This document shows, piece after piece, positions 20,285-30,409 of a DNA stretch of 64,000 nucleotides. The notes below the pieces were generated by a model. That model was given only the letters and a program-made list of their open reading frames with translations. It had not been told where the DNA came from and did not search any database. Made by a program: the position numbers and the translations under genes. The first letter of the stretch is position 1. Each line of letters begins with the position of its first letter. The DNA is from Taudactylus pleione (taxonomy: Eukaryota; Chordata; Amphibia; Anura; Myobatrachidae). The DNA lies in NCBI GenBank assembly GCA_031769625.1, contig JAUIMM010000688.1, positions 1,059,001-1,123,000 on the forward strand, given 5' to 3'.

Positions 20285-20485
20285 CTAACCCTAACCCTCC
20301 CATAGGGGTGCCTAACCCTAACCTCTCCCTCTACTGCCTAACCCTAAAACCCCACTAAGTGCCTAAACCTAACCCCCCTCGTTCCAGCACCCCAAACCTA
20401 ACCTTCCCGGGGGATGCCTAACCGTAACCTCCCCTCGGGGCTGCCTAATCCTAACCCCCCCCCCCTTCCCCTAGCCCTTAACCTA
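20285..20485. repeat. Irregular CCTAACCC-rich tract
   Basis: This tract holds many CTAACCCTAACC-like words separated by 15-25 bases of C-rich spacer, including a run of ten C. It resembles the interior of a common frog non-autonomous repeat (compare the opposite strand at 38820-38930), not a true telomere array. Confidence 0.55.
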
Positions 20486-20489
20486 ACCA

Positions 20490-22512
20490 ACCCCCAATAC
20501 TAGATGGTTACACACAGGCTTATAACAACAGGGATTCTAGATGGTTACGCACAGGTTTATATACACAGGGATACTAGATGGTTACCCACAGGCTTATGAC
20601 CACAGGGATACTAGATGGTTACCCACAGGCTTATAACCACACAGGGATACTAGATGGTTACACACAGGCTTATATAACCACAGGGATACTAGATGGTTAC
20701 ACACAGGCTTATAACCACAGGGATACTAGATGTTTACACACAGGCTTATATAACCACAGGAATACTAGATGGTTACACACAGGCTTATATAACCACAGGG
20801 ATACTAGATGGTTACACACAGGCTTATAACCACAAGGATACTAGATGTTTACACACAGGCTTATATCCACAGGGATACTAGATGGTTACACACAGGCTTA
20901 TATAACCACAGGGATACTAGATGGTTACACACAGGCTTATATAACCACAGGGATACTAGATGGTTACACACAGGCTTATATAACCACAGGGATACTAGAT
21001 GGTTACACACAGGCTTATATAACCACAGGGATACTAGATGGTTACACACAGGCTTATAACCACAGGGATACTAGATGGTTACCCACAGGCTTATGACCAC
21101 AGGGATACTAGATGGTTACACACAGGCTTATATAACCACAGGGATACTAGATGGTTACACACAGGCTTATATAACCACAGGGATACTAGATGGTTACACA
21201 CAGGCTTATAACCACAGGGATACTAGATATTTACACACAGGCTTATATCCACAGGGATACTAGATGGTTACACACATGCTTATATCCACAGGGATACTAG
21301 ATGGTTACACACATGCTTATATAACCACAGGGATACTAGATGGTTACACACAGGCTTATATAACCACAGGGATACTAGATGGTTACACACAGGCTTATAA
21401 CCACAGGGATACTAGATGATTACACACAGGCTTATATCCACAGGGATACTAGATGGTTACACACAGGCTTATATAACCACAGGGATACTAGATGGTTACA
21501 CACAGGCTTATATAACCACAGGGATACTAGATGGTTACACACAGGCTTATATAGCCACGGGTATACTAGATGGTTACGCACAGGTTATATCCACATGCAT
21601 ACTAGATGGTTACCCACAGGCTTATGACCACAGAGATACTAGATGGTTACACACAGGCTTATATAACCACAGGGATACTAGATGGTTACACACAGGCTTA
21701 TAACCACAGGGATACTAGATGGTTACACACAGGCTTATATCCACAGGGATACTAGATGGTTACACACAGGCTTATATAACCACAGGGATACTAGATGGTT
21801 ACACACAGGCTTATATAACCACAGGGATACTAGATGGTTACACACAGGCTTATATAGCCACGGGTATACTAGATGGTTACACACAGGCTTATATAACCAC
21901 AGGGATACTAGATGGTTACGCACAGGTTTATATCCACAGGCATACTAGATGGTTACCCACAGGCTTATGACCACAGGGATACTAGATGGTTACACACAGG
22001 CTTATATAACCACAGGGATACTAGATGGTTACACACAGGCTTATATAACCACAGGGATACTAGATGGTTACACACAGGCTTATATCCACAGGGATACTAG
22101 ATGGTTACACACAGGCTTATATAACCACAGGGATACTAGATGGTTACACACAGGCTTATATAACCACAGGGATACTAGATGGTTACACACAGGCTTATAT
22201 AACCACAGGGATACTAGATGGTTACACACAGGCTTATATAACCACAGGGATACTAGATGGTTACACACAGGCTTATAACCACAGGGATACTAGATGGTTA
22301 CACACAGGCTTATATCCACAGGGATACTAGATGGTTACACACAGGCTTATATAACCACAGAGATACTAGATGGTTACACACAGGCTTATATAGCCACGGG
22401 TATACTAGATGGTTACACACAGGCTTATATAATCACAGGGATACTAGATGGTTACACACAGGCTTCTATAACCACAGGGAATACTAGATGGTTACACACA
22501 GGCTTATATGGT
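20490..22512. repeat. 37-39-bp minisatellite upstream of the ZNF-1 finger exon
   Basis: There are roughly 53 tandem copies of GGATACTAGATGGTTACACA followed by CAGGCTTATATAACCACAG, 39 bp in the longest form and 37 bp in variants lacking TA. Marker variants (TTACCCACAGGCTTATGACC near 20583, 21079, 21609 and 21949; ATATAGCCACGGGTATACTA near 21550, 21850 and 22390) recur at intervals of about 300-530 bp, so blocks of units have been duplicated. It ends 70 bp before the acceptor of the finger exon. The open frames on both strands are a by-product of the 39-bp period. Confidence 0.9.
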
Positions 22513-22582
22513 CAAGTTAGTTGAAAACCTCATGTATAGTGGCGAGCTGCAGGATTACATACATTTATTTTATACTTAACAG

Positions 22583-23238
22583 GTGAACAGCACAGAAGTG
22601 ACCTCTCGGACCGGCGTCCAAGTTTATCTCCAGATAGTGAAATTGAGGACGACACTCTAGTGTCTCAAGGAGAAGGTATCATTTCCTCAAATCCCCATCA
22701 AGAACTTTGCAGTGCGGATCTATCATCTCCTCATCCTACACGTGGAGGTGGCTGTCCTAATAACTCAGAGATGGTTACACATAGCACAGTTATAGTGAAC
22801 CGATATAATAAAAGGTTTAAATGTTCTGAATGCGGGAAATGTTTTGCATTTAAATCCATTTTTGTGGAGCATCTGAGAATCCACACAGGGGAGAAGCCAT
22901 ATGCCTGCTCTGAGTGCGGAAGATGCTTTGCCGTGAAATCCAACCTTGTTCAGCATCAGAAAGGTCACACAGGCGACAAGCCATTCCCCTGCCCCGACTG
23001 CGGCAAGCGTTTCGCATACAATTCATTCCTTACCAAACATCTGAGGACTCACACGGGTGAGAAGCCGTTCCCATGCTCTGATTGCGGGAAACGGTTTGCA
23101 CGGAAATCCTATCTCCTTCAGCATCAAAGAAGTCACACAGGTGAGAAACCGTACCAGTGTTCCCATTGTGGGAAATGTTTCACGCAGAGCTCAAATCTTC
23201 CTGTACATCAGAGAAGTCACAAAGCCTTACATATGTGA
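22583..23238 (+). CDS. ZNF-1 terminal exon: five C2H2 zinc fingers
   Basis: This exon starts after TATACTTAACAG in phase 1 and codes 217 residues to the TGA at 23236. About 80 residues of linker (EQHRSDLSDRRPSLSPDSE onward) precede five fingers at about 22831-23214, each C-x2-C-x12-H-x3-H, joined by HTGEKP linkers; the linker after finger 2 is HTGDKP. The likely base-reading positions (-1,2,3,6) are F-S-I-E, V-S-N-Q, Y-S-F-K, R-S-Y-Q and Q-S-N-V. It ends KALHM. Fingers 2, 3 and 5 have the same reading residues as the paralogue at 37725. Intact; a sequence-specific DNA-binding role is inferred. Confidence 0.9.
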
Positions 23239-23288
23239 TACACTAATGGGATTTTTGTACAGTGTTTTGTCTTCCATAAAATAATCTC

Positions 23289-23294
23289 ATTAAA
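23289..23294 (+). promoter_or_regulatory. Probable polyadenylation signal of ZNF-1
   Basis: ATTAAA lies 51 bp after the stop codon, followed by TAGAGTATTTCCCC. The same following sequence occurs after the AATAAA of ZNF-2 (38425), which supports a shared 3' end. Confidence 0.45.
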
Positions 23295-23351
23295 TCTAGA
23301 GTATTTCCCCAAACCTGTCATTGTCACTGCATTAATCCGTATTCTGAGGTA

Positions 23352-24938
23352 CACTACCGTTCAAAAGTTTGGGGTCAGCCAGACAATTTCGTGTTTTACA
23401 TGAAAATTGACTTTTATTTATCAACTGAGTTGCAAAATGAATAGAACATATAGTCAAGACATTGGCAAGGTTAGAAATAATGATATTTATTTGAAATAAT
23501 AATTTTGTCCTTCAGGCTTTGCTTTTGCTCCTTTTGCAGCAATTACAGCATTGCAGACCTTTGGCATTCTAGCTGTTAATTTGTTAAGGTAATCTGAAGA
23601 AATTTCACCCCATGCTTCCGGAAGCACCTCCCACAAGTTGGATTGGCTTGATGGGCACTTCTTGCGTACCATACGGTCAAGCTGTTCCCACAACGGCTCA
23701 ATGGAGTTGAGATCTGGTGACTGTGCTGGCCACTCCATTACAGACCGAATATCAGCTGCCTGCTTCTTCCCTAAAAAGTTCTTGCATACTTTGGAGGTGT
23801 GCTTTGGGTCATTGTCCTGTTGCAGGTGGAAATTGGCTCCAATCAAGTGCTGTCCACAGGGTATGGCATGGCATTGCAAAATGGAGTGATAGCCTTCCTT
23901 ATTCAAAATCCCTTTTACCTTGTACAAATCTCCCACTTTACCTGCACAAAAGCTTCCCCAGACCATCACATTACCTCCACCATGCTTGACAGATGGCGTC
24001 AGGCACTCTTCCAGCATCTTTTCACTTGTTCTGCGTCTCACAAATGTTCTTTTGTGTGATCCAAACACCTCAAACTTCGATTCGTCTGTCCATAACACTT
24101 TTTTCCAATCTTCCACTGTCCAATGTCGTGTTCTTTTGCCCATATTAATCTTTTCCTTTTATTGGCCAGTCTCAGATATGGCTTTTTCTTTGCCACTCTG
24201 CCTAGAAGGCCAGCATCCCGGAGTCACCTCTTCAATGTAGACGTCGACACTGGCGTTCTGCGGGTACCATTTAATGAAGCTGCCAGTTGAGGACTTGTGA
24301 GGTGTCTATTTCTCAAACTAGAGACTCTAATGCACTTGTCTTCTTGCACAGTTGTGCACCGGGGCCTCCCGCTTCTTTTTCTACTCTGGTTAGAGCCTGT
24401 TTGTGCTGTTCTCTGAAGAGAGTAGTACACATCGTTGTAGCAAATGTTCAGTTTCTTGGCAATCTCCGCATGGAATAGTCTTCATTTCTAAGAACAAGAA
24501 TAGACTGTCGATTTTCACATGAAAGTTCTCTTTTTCTGGCCATTTGGAGAGTATAATCGAACCCACAAATGTGATGCTCCAGATACTCAACTAGCTCAAA
24601 GGAAGGCCAGTTTTATAGCTTCTCTAATGAGCAAATCCGTTTTCAGTTATGCTAACATAATTGCACAAGGGTCATCCATTAGTCTTCTAACGCGCTTAGC
24701 AAACACAATGTACCATTAGAACACTGGAGTGATGGTTGATGGAAATGGCCCTCTATACACCTATGTAGATATTCCTTTAAAAACCAGACGTTTGCAGCTA
24801 GTATAGTTATTTACCACATTAACAATGTATAGAGTGTATTTCTGATTAATTTAATGTTATCTTCATTGAAAAAAAACTGTGCTTTTCATTCAAAAATAAG
24901 GAAATTTCTAAGTGACCCCAAACTTTTTAACGGTAGTG
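23352..24938 (-). mobile_element. Tc1-like DNA transposon (DD38E type)
   Basis: This is a 1587-bp element with terminal inverted repeats CACTACCGTTCAAAAGTTTG at the left and CAAACTTTTTAACGGTAGTG at the right, flanked on both sides by the TA duplication (23350-23351 and 24939-24940). It contains a damaged minus-strand transposase. It stands directly behind ZNF-1. Confidence 0.9.
23487..24560 (-). pseudogene. Tc1/mariner transposase, frameshifted N-terminal half
   Basis: The C-terminal 218 codons (24143-23487) are open: WTDESKFEVFG with the first catalytic aspartate, QQDNDPKHTSK with the second, and SPDLNSIEPLW with the glutamate. I count 38 residues between the second D and the E, so this is DD38E rather than the DD34E of classic Tc1. 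That matches the clade reported as Intruder; I have not run an alignment. The N-terminal paired-type DNA-binding part (about 24560-24150) is readable only in pieces (RKRSGRPRCTTVQED, RLANKRKRLI) with at least two frameshifts. The transposase cuts and pastes DNA at TA sites; this copy cannot make it. Confidence 0.85.
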
Positions 24939-25186
24939 TATATCTCTTTATGAGGAGCTGTGACCTGGGATGCTAACCTAGTTTGACATTGAGATACAGA
25001 AAATACGTCTAAATGCCAATGTGATGACTAGGAAGCACCAGGAGACTGTGTTGATTAGCTGCACTTGTATATGTGTGTGCACCTCAGTCTGTATATGGAG
25101 CACAACGAAACTTGGAATGAATAAAGCTGTGACCGCTACATTGTAGCACTTTGTATACAGATCCAGGGACTCTGTCTCACTCATGC

Positions 25187-25441
25187 TAGGTGCACATCAG
25201 GCGATGTGTACCCAGCCCGACGTGGGCGACGGGACCCGGCAAGTGCATACACACTAGCTGATGGGGGGGGGTGAGGGATGCGCCATCATTCCGCAGCATG
25301 GCATGCAGTAGGGGCGACAGTTCGTGCCGCATACGATTCGCGGGAGTGCGCATATCATGGGTACACTCTAGACTATGTACTGGATATGACACCCCGATCT
25401 GTGGAATCGGATGACCTATCTCTAGTGTGTACCCGGCTTTA
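25187..25441. mobile_element. MITE-like repeat (CTAGTGTGTACCCGGC type)
   Basis: The left part has GCGATGTGTACCCAGCC and the right end TCTCTAGTGTGTACCCGGCT. A similar right end (CGTCTAGTGTGTACTTGGC) is found near 40340. It is non-coding with imperfect inverted ends; the boundaries are approximate. Confidence 0.45.
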
Positions 25442-25678
25442 GATATACAAGTGTCACATATCAAATTACTCTGCACAGTCTTCTGGTGTGTCCTAGTCAC
25501 GTAGTCAGACGCGTTGTCGGCACAAAAGACAACCGGCGCTAGCAGAGTCTCACGAGACCTGGCGGGCTGGGAGGGGCTTATTAGCACGACTGCAGTAAAG
25601 AGAGCTGAGAGATCGTACATTGGGGTGAATGTAATGGCCTGGCAGTTGCAGGCACCTCCCTGAGGTTTCAGCGAGTTA

Positions 25679-25963
25679 GCGCCTGATTCAGAGATGTACG
25701 CAATGACCATGTTTACGCAGTTGAGTGATAATCTGTTGTATGCGCATGCGTCAAGTTTAATTAACGTCGGCGGTCGCTGGCACTTTTTTCCCGCAGAGTG
25801 ATTAGGTTAATTATGGAAGGATCTGTGACCGATGCTTCATCTCTTCTGGCTGTCGCTTGGATTTGCAAAGCTGCAAGCGGGTGTCTCCATACAAGTGCCA
25901 GCTCCGACATTTGCCTATTCTCTGGCGTACGGTAGCATTAGCATCCATCTTTGAATCAGGCCC
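25679..25963. mobile_element. MITE (GCCTGATTCAGAG ... TTTGAATCAGGCCC)
   Basis: The terminal inverted repeats are GCGCCTGATTCAGAG and CTTTGAATCAGGCCC. A TTA stands near each flank. It is non-coding and related in its ends to the MITEs at 27299 and 54551. Confidence 0.55.
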
Positions 25964-27298
25964 TTCGTTACTAGATTTAAAGCGTCAATTATTTAAAAGG
26001 CAACATCGACCAGGTTTTGCCTCCTGAGGTTATCGCATCTTTAAATCTAGCGGCTGAATGGACAAACACTTGCGGGTGTCTACAATTCCCAGGCCATTAC
26101 ATTTGCCTCATTGTAGGCTATTACATTTACCTCAGTATGCTCAATTGCTTTAGAGGCAGAGATGATCATCCAATTTCACATGTAAGACTTGTCAGGGAAG
26201 AATCGCTATGGCTGCACTTTACTGAATAATATAAAATTTTCTATATACTTAAATACTTAAAGAGAATATACGCAATGAAGCTTTGTCAGTGTGACTTTTT
26301 TTTCCCCCCTAATTCATTCATTTTCCCCATCTAAAATGTTTCACGCTATTGGGGCATAGTGGTATCCCCAAAAATACTCTGGGATGTATTTGAGGGTCTC
26401 CTGAGTAATATAATACCTAAAAGATGGTTATTTTACTCTAGGGGGTGTATTTATAAAAGTGAGGGCTTTTAGAAGTGGAGATGTTGCCCATAGCAACTAA
26501 TCCGATTCTAACTATTAACTTCTAGAAGTTGTTAGAGAAGTGATAAGTAGAATTTGATTGGTTGCTATCGGCAACCTCTCCAGTTTTGAAAATCGACACT
26601 TTAGTAAATGTACCCCTGGGTCTCTTGGAATATCTAGAGTAATTGGAACATATAGGAGCGAACGTTAAGCAGCTTACTAAGTACTATAGGAAATGTTTTT
26701 ATCATGTGAAACAGCAACACTTGGAATAAGACAATGTGCATATTTCAGTCACGGTGAACTTCCCGCTCTTTTTGGCTTCCATGAAGCACTACTTAAAGGC
26801 CTTAGATGCTGAGTCAGAATGATGATGGCACCACCAGAGTAATGCACAGAAGCAGAAGATTCTGGTCTATTCAACCTTATTTAGTCAAATGTATGGAAAG
26901 GTGCCCACTGCCTATATCACATCCAAGATATTATTACATAGGGACGTTGCTTAGTAGTTTTTACATCTATTACCTGTTGTGGTCAGTAGGATCGTAGTGC
27001 TTTGAAGCTTGTTCCTGTATCTGGATTTGCATTCTATAATACCTATCCATATATTTTATGCAATTAAGTAAGTGTGGACTAAACCCATGGCAAAAATATC
27101 CATGGATATTATAGATATATAGTTCAAGAAAGAAGCCTGCACTGGAACCATATAAGACCACCTCTTCTTTCTCTCCAGTCTCCTCTTCCAACTTAGCTGA
27201 AGGCCTGCGCCCCTGGCTAACATTCCATTTATATGGCGATGAGAATCTCTACCTGGTTCCAGTAAAACACATGGGTGTGCAGCTTGTATCCGCATACA
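25964..27298. other. Intergenic DNA with one MITE
   Basis: No gene is visible. At 26441-26617 lies a palindromic MITE with ends GGGGGTGTATTTATAAAAGT and TAGTAAATGTACCCC and an internal GATGTTGCCCATAGCAAC, the same family as 55345-55516. The rest is AT-rich and unique-looking. Confidence 0.5.
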
Positions 27299-27632
27299 GT
27301 GCCTGATTCACTGCGGATCGCTATTCTGCACGCGACTGTGTTGCTAATATCAGCTGTGATATTGAAATGTTTTCATTCGCACTGCGTTCGCAGCCTGATA
27401 TAAGGACTCCCACTTCCCCTTACATCCGTATACTTTGATAACATAGCGAGACAATCGGTAACATCGGTCCCATACGCACGGTTAAGGCAGGTCAGAACTC
27501 ACTCAAGAATTGCTTCTGCGCACGCTATGAGGCCTCAGGCGGCATCTGGTATCGCAGTGGCTAATTTATGCACGCCCATGAAACGGCGTTGAAACGCACT
27601 GATACGCCTGCGTTCGCCCGACCACCCCCCCC
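27299..27632. mobile_element. Left part of a MITE split by DIRS D
   Basis: It starts with TGCCTGATTCACTGCGGATCGC, similar to the other GATTCA MITEs, and its inner part (CACGCCCATGAAACGGCGTT, ACGCCTGCGTTCG) parallels 17525-17575. It is interrupted at 27633 by DIRS element D. ACCACCCACAAACGGCTCTTCC, matching the next MITE block (compare 17609), continues after the element at 33659. Confidence 0.55.
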
Positions 27633-27655
27633 TTTCTACTTCAGGGTCCATAGGG

Positions 27656-27793
27656 GGTCCACAGGGTTGACCTTGGGGCATAGCTGGATCTGGATCCATG
27701 GGCACCACGCAGTTAAAGCTTTAGCTGCTCCCAGGATGCACTTGGGTCCGTCCTCCTCTATACCCCGCCCCCGGCCACAGCACCTCAGTTTGA
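27656..27793 (+). repeat. Left inverted terminal repeat of DIRS D
   Basis: About 138 bp from GGTCCACAGGGTTGACCTTG to CCCCGCCCCCGGCCACAGCA, the reverse complement of 33466-33599. It is preceded by the 23-bp outer left end. Confidence 0.85.
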
Positions 27794-28858
27794 GTTGGTG
27801 CCCGGCCGGAGTCGGGTCACCTGCGCAGGGGGGCTGCAGGAGCAGCCCCCAAAAGCTTTCTATTTTTATTTATAAAAAAAAAAAAAAAAAAAAGAGCCTG
27901 TTAGATTTTTATTTTAAAACAGAGGCTCTAGTGTGGCAGCGACGGGCTGTCTATGCAGACGCCCACGCTGCCGCTCTCCTTCCCCGCTGGCGCCGCGACG
28001 CCAGTACTGCACTGGGGATCGCGGCGGGAGGCCAGAGTCCGTACTAGCCGGACTCTGGGTCCCTCCCTGGACTGCTGCCGGAGTCGCCGGGGACAAGGTA
28101 AGCCGCGAGTCGCCGATTAGCGGCGGCTCGCGGGTTTTGCCTGCAGATGCAGTCCTTTGCCCCCGGTCCTAGGGGACAGACCGGGGGCCGCTAGCGGTGG
28201 CGGCGGGCTCCCCCTCTGAGGAGGAATAACCCGTGGGACCACTAGACCACCAGGGATATATGGCAAGCGGGGTGGCGGCAAGCCCTGGGGTTAATATGCT
28301 AGCCAGGGGAGGAAGCCTTCCCTGTCAGCGGCTCCTCCCCTCAGCTCAGCGCGCCTTTCAGCACGGAGTCTGGCGTCGCTGAGCTGCAGATTCCTCGGCC
28401 ACTCCTCCTCTGAGGTCTCCAGCAGCCATTTTCTCACAGTGGCAGCGCAGATCTTCAGGGAGCATGCGGACCGGTCCCCCTGTGTACCTCTCCCCTGATT
28501 AAGGACAGCGTACACAGCACTATAGCCCTCCCAGACACTGAATCTGGGCAGGTTGATTGTAGTGTAAAGGTGCAGTGAGTATATCTTCCTGCATGGTATG
28601 TGACTTTTGCTAGTGCTGCCTGTCTGTGCTTATTTTCTACTTACTGTCAGCTTATACCTATCCCTTTACTTCTCCTACAAGCCCTACAGGTGTGTGGGGG
28701 AGGGGCGTTTCTACTGACCTCACTTATATAGATCACGTATTTGTGAGGTCCGTCACACAGTTGTGTGCTACTCAGTGCCATATTGTGGGCTGTTGTTCAG
28801 CACACCGGTGAGTGCGTTTTACTTCTACCCTGGTGCCAGATATATAATATATTCTGTC
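27794..28858 (+). other. 5' leader of DIRS D
   Basis: No gene. The leader has a run of 20 A at about 27870-27891, GC-rich blocks and short T-rich stretches. A block at 28010-28260 matches the leader of element A. It ends just before the gag ATG at 28859. The element's promoter should lie in or before this leader, but no clear TATA element can be assigned. Confidence 0.6.
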
Positions 28859-30409
28859 ATGTCAGACGAGGAGGTTGAGCGCTCAGTGGCTCCGGTGTTG
28901 GCCTCCTGCGGACGCTGTTCTGCAGGAGTAGATAGGGAGGATTTGTCACAGGATGGCCTGTGTAGTCGATGCCAGGTGGCTCCTGGCCCATCCAGACCTT
29001 CTCTGGCGCAGGAACCACCGTGGGCGATGTTTTCTCAAGTGCTGGTGTCTATTGCGGACCGTCTGTCGGTCCCGACTGCTCTCCCTACTAGGTCGTTGCC
29101 CCAGCCGACCATCCCCCATTCCCCGGGTGTCCCGCAGTTATTGCGGAGTCCTCCTGGGTCTCAGTCGGTGGGTCCCTATGCGGGGTTGCCTATGTATATA
29201 CAGGCTTCCCCTGTGCCGCAGCAGCCTGTGGTACCTTTTCAGGCCCCTATGGTGACTCCTCCACCCTGGGTGGATGTGCTCTCCAACTCCGTGCAAAATT
29301 TGGCGGCCGCTTCCTCGGCTTTTCAGTCAATGTTGCAGACTGACATGCCTTCTAGGATTTCAAAACGCCCACTCATGACACGGGCTGCTCAGGTATCGGA
29401 CTCAGAGGGTTCCTCAGATGATGGGGAGGTCCCTGATGACACTGACTCGGACGCCTCGGTCCAGGAAATGGATACCAAGTCGTCCATTAATGTGCGAGCA
29501 CTAGTTAGGGCGGTGCGAGCTATTCTTCTTATAGAGGATGAGGCACCGGTTCCTAAGTCGAAGTTTCCTAGTTTCAAAAAAACTAAGGTGGCTTCTGCGG
29601 TGTTTCCCCTGTCGGATCAGTTGACGGATCATATGGCGGTAGCTTGGCAGGCGCCCAGTAAGAGATTCCTTCCTCAGAAGCGGTTGGCTTCTAATTACCC
29701 CTTCCCTGAGGCACATTGTAAAAAATGGGAAACTCCACCGGCGGTGGATTCCCATGTCACCCGTTTAACTCGGGGCGCCACCTTACCATTACCGTCGATA
29801 TCCTCGCTGAAGGATCCCACGGTCAGGAAAGTTGAGACTTGCTTAAAGTCTATTTACTCCCTCTCCGGGGCGGTGGCCCGACCGTCCATGGCCATCTCCT
29901 GGGTGGCCAAGGCCATTGAGGGGTGGGCCAATGCATTGGAAGATACCTTCCCGGACGACGCTCCGGATGTCCAGCGGGCGTTGTTGGGACAAATGAGGGA
30001 CGTTGCTTCTTACATTGGTGAAGCTTCTTTAGATGCTAGTCTGCTGACCTCGAGGGTATCGGCTGCAGCGGTGTCTGCCCGCCGATCCTTATGGTTGCGG
30101 TCCTGGAGAGCGGACTCTGATTCAAAGAAAGGTCTGGAGGCCTTACCTTTCAATGGGGAATTACTATTTGGTCCGGACTTGGACAAAATAGTGGACACCC
30201 TGGCTAAATCCAAGTCGGCCTTCCTCCCTTCGGCGGCACTGCCTGCTAAGGTTCGGAGTTCGGCTTTTCGTTCCTTTCGGGTTCAGGGTAAGGCGAAAGG
30301 TCAGTCCTTCCCGAGACAGTCTGCGAGTAAGACGGCCTCTAAACCCAAGAAGCAAGCCTGGAGTGCTCGGCGCCCTTCTTCCAAGCAGGAAGATAAACCT
30401 GCGGCCTGA
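28859..30409 (+). CDS. DIRS Gag protein (element D), intact
   Basis: A 516-residue product. I chose the ATG at 28859 (MSDEEVERS) rather than the first in-frame ATG at 28763 because gag of A, C and E begins at the matching place. Two CxxC pairs (SCGRC and LCSRC, about 16 residues apart) near the N-terminus form a likely zinc-binding knuckle. A proline-rich stretch (residues about 45-140), an acidic stretch (EGSSDDGEVPDDTDSD) and a conserved middle part (LPFNGELLFGPDLDK) follow, then a basic serine/lysine-rich tail ending KQEDKPAA, suited to RNA binding. The final 47 bases overlap the RT ORF in another frame. The role as capsid-like RNA-binding protein is inferred from position. Confidence 0.85.
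   Translation: MSDEEVERSVAPVLASCGRCSAGVDREDLSQDGLCSRCQVAPGPSRPSLAQEPPWAMFSQVLVSIADRLSVPTALPTRSLPQPTIPHSPGVPQLLRSPPGSQSVGPYAGLPMYIQASPVPQQPVVPFQAPMVTPPPWVDVLSNSVQNLAAASSAFQSMLQTDMPSRISKRPLMTRAAQVSDSEGSSDDGEVPDDTDSDASVQEMDTKSSINVRALVRAVRAILLIEDEAPVPKSKFPSFKKTKVASAVFPLSDQLTDHMAVAWQAPSKRFLPQKRLASNYPFPEAHCKKWETPPAVDSHVTRLTRGATLPLPSISSLKDPTVRKVETCLKSIYSLSGAVARPSMAISWVAKAIEGWANALEDTFPDDAPDVQRALLGQMRDVASYIGEASLDASLLTSRVSAAAVSARRSLWLRSWRADSDSKKGLEALPFNGELLFGPDLDKIVDTLAKSKSAFLPSAALPAKVRSSAFRSFRVQGKAKGQSFPRQSASKTASKPKKQAWSARRPSSKQEDKPAA

Larger units (their letters stand above)
14806..23238 (+). other. KRAB-like C2H2 zinc-finger gene ZNF-1 (gene span, 5' end missing)
   Basis: Six exons can be joined in frame by phase: 14806-14985, 15641-15764, 15889-15986, 18170-18220, 18317-18428 and 22583-23238. 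Together they make 1221 coding bases, about 406 residues, with no start codon, so at least one upstream exon is missing or unseen. All introns are GT-AG. The order (LTGE exon, KRAB-like exon, NGSSNRNTP exon, acidic exons, finger exon) is the usual frog zinc-finger gene plan. A nuclear DNA-binding regulator, probably a repressor, is inferred from the family. Two minisatellites and a SINE/MITE pair lie in its introns. A probable ATTAAA polyadenylation signal lies at 23289. Expression is unknown. Confidence 0.75.

Noticed and set aside
20285..20485. Interstitial telomere repeat (CCCTAA words)
   Set aside because: The words are irregular, with 15-25-base spacers and many variants. The complementary type at 38820-38930 lies inside an inverted-repeat element, so it is a dispersed repeat interior.
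20578..22524. Many 60-109-codon ORFs in the 39-bp array
   Set aside because: They are by-products of a 39-bp period divisible by three; all have the same 13-residue repeat and no independent support.
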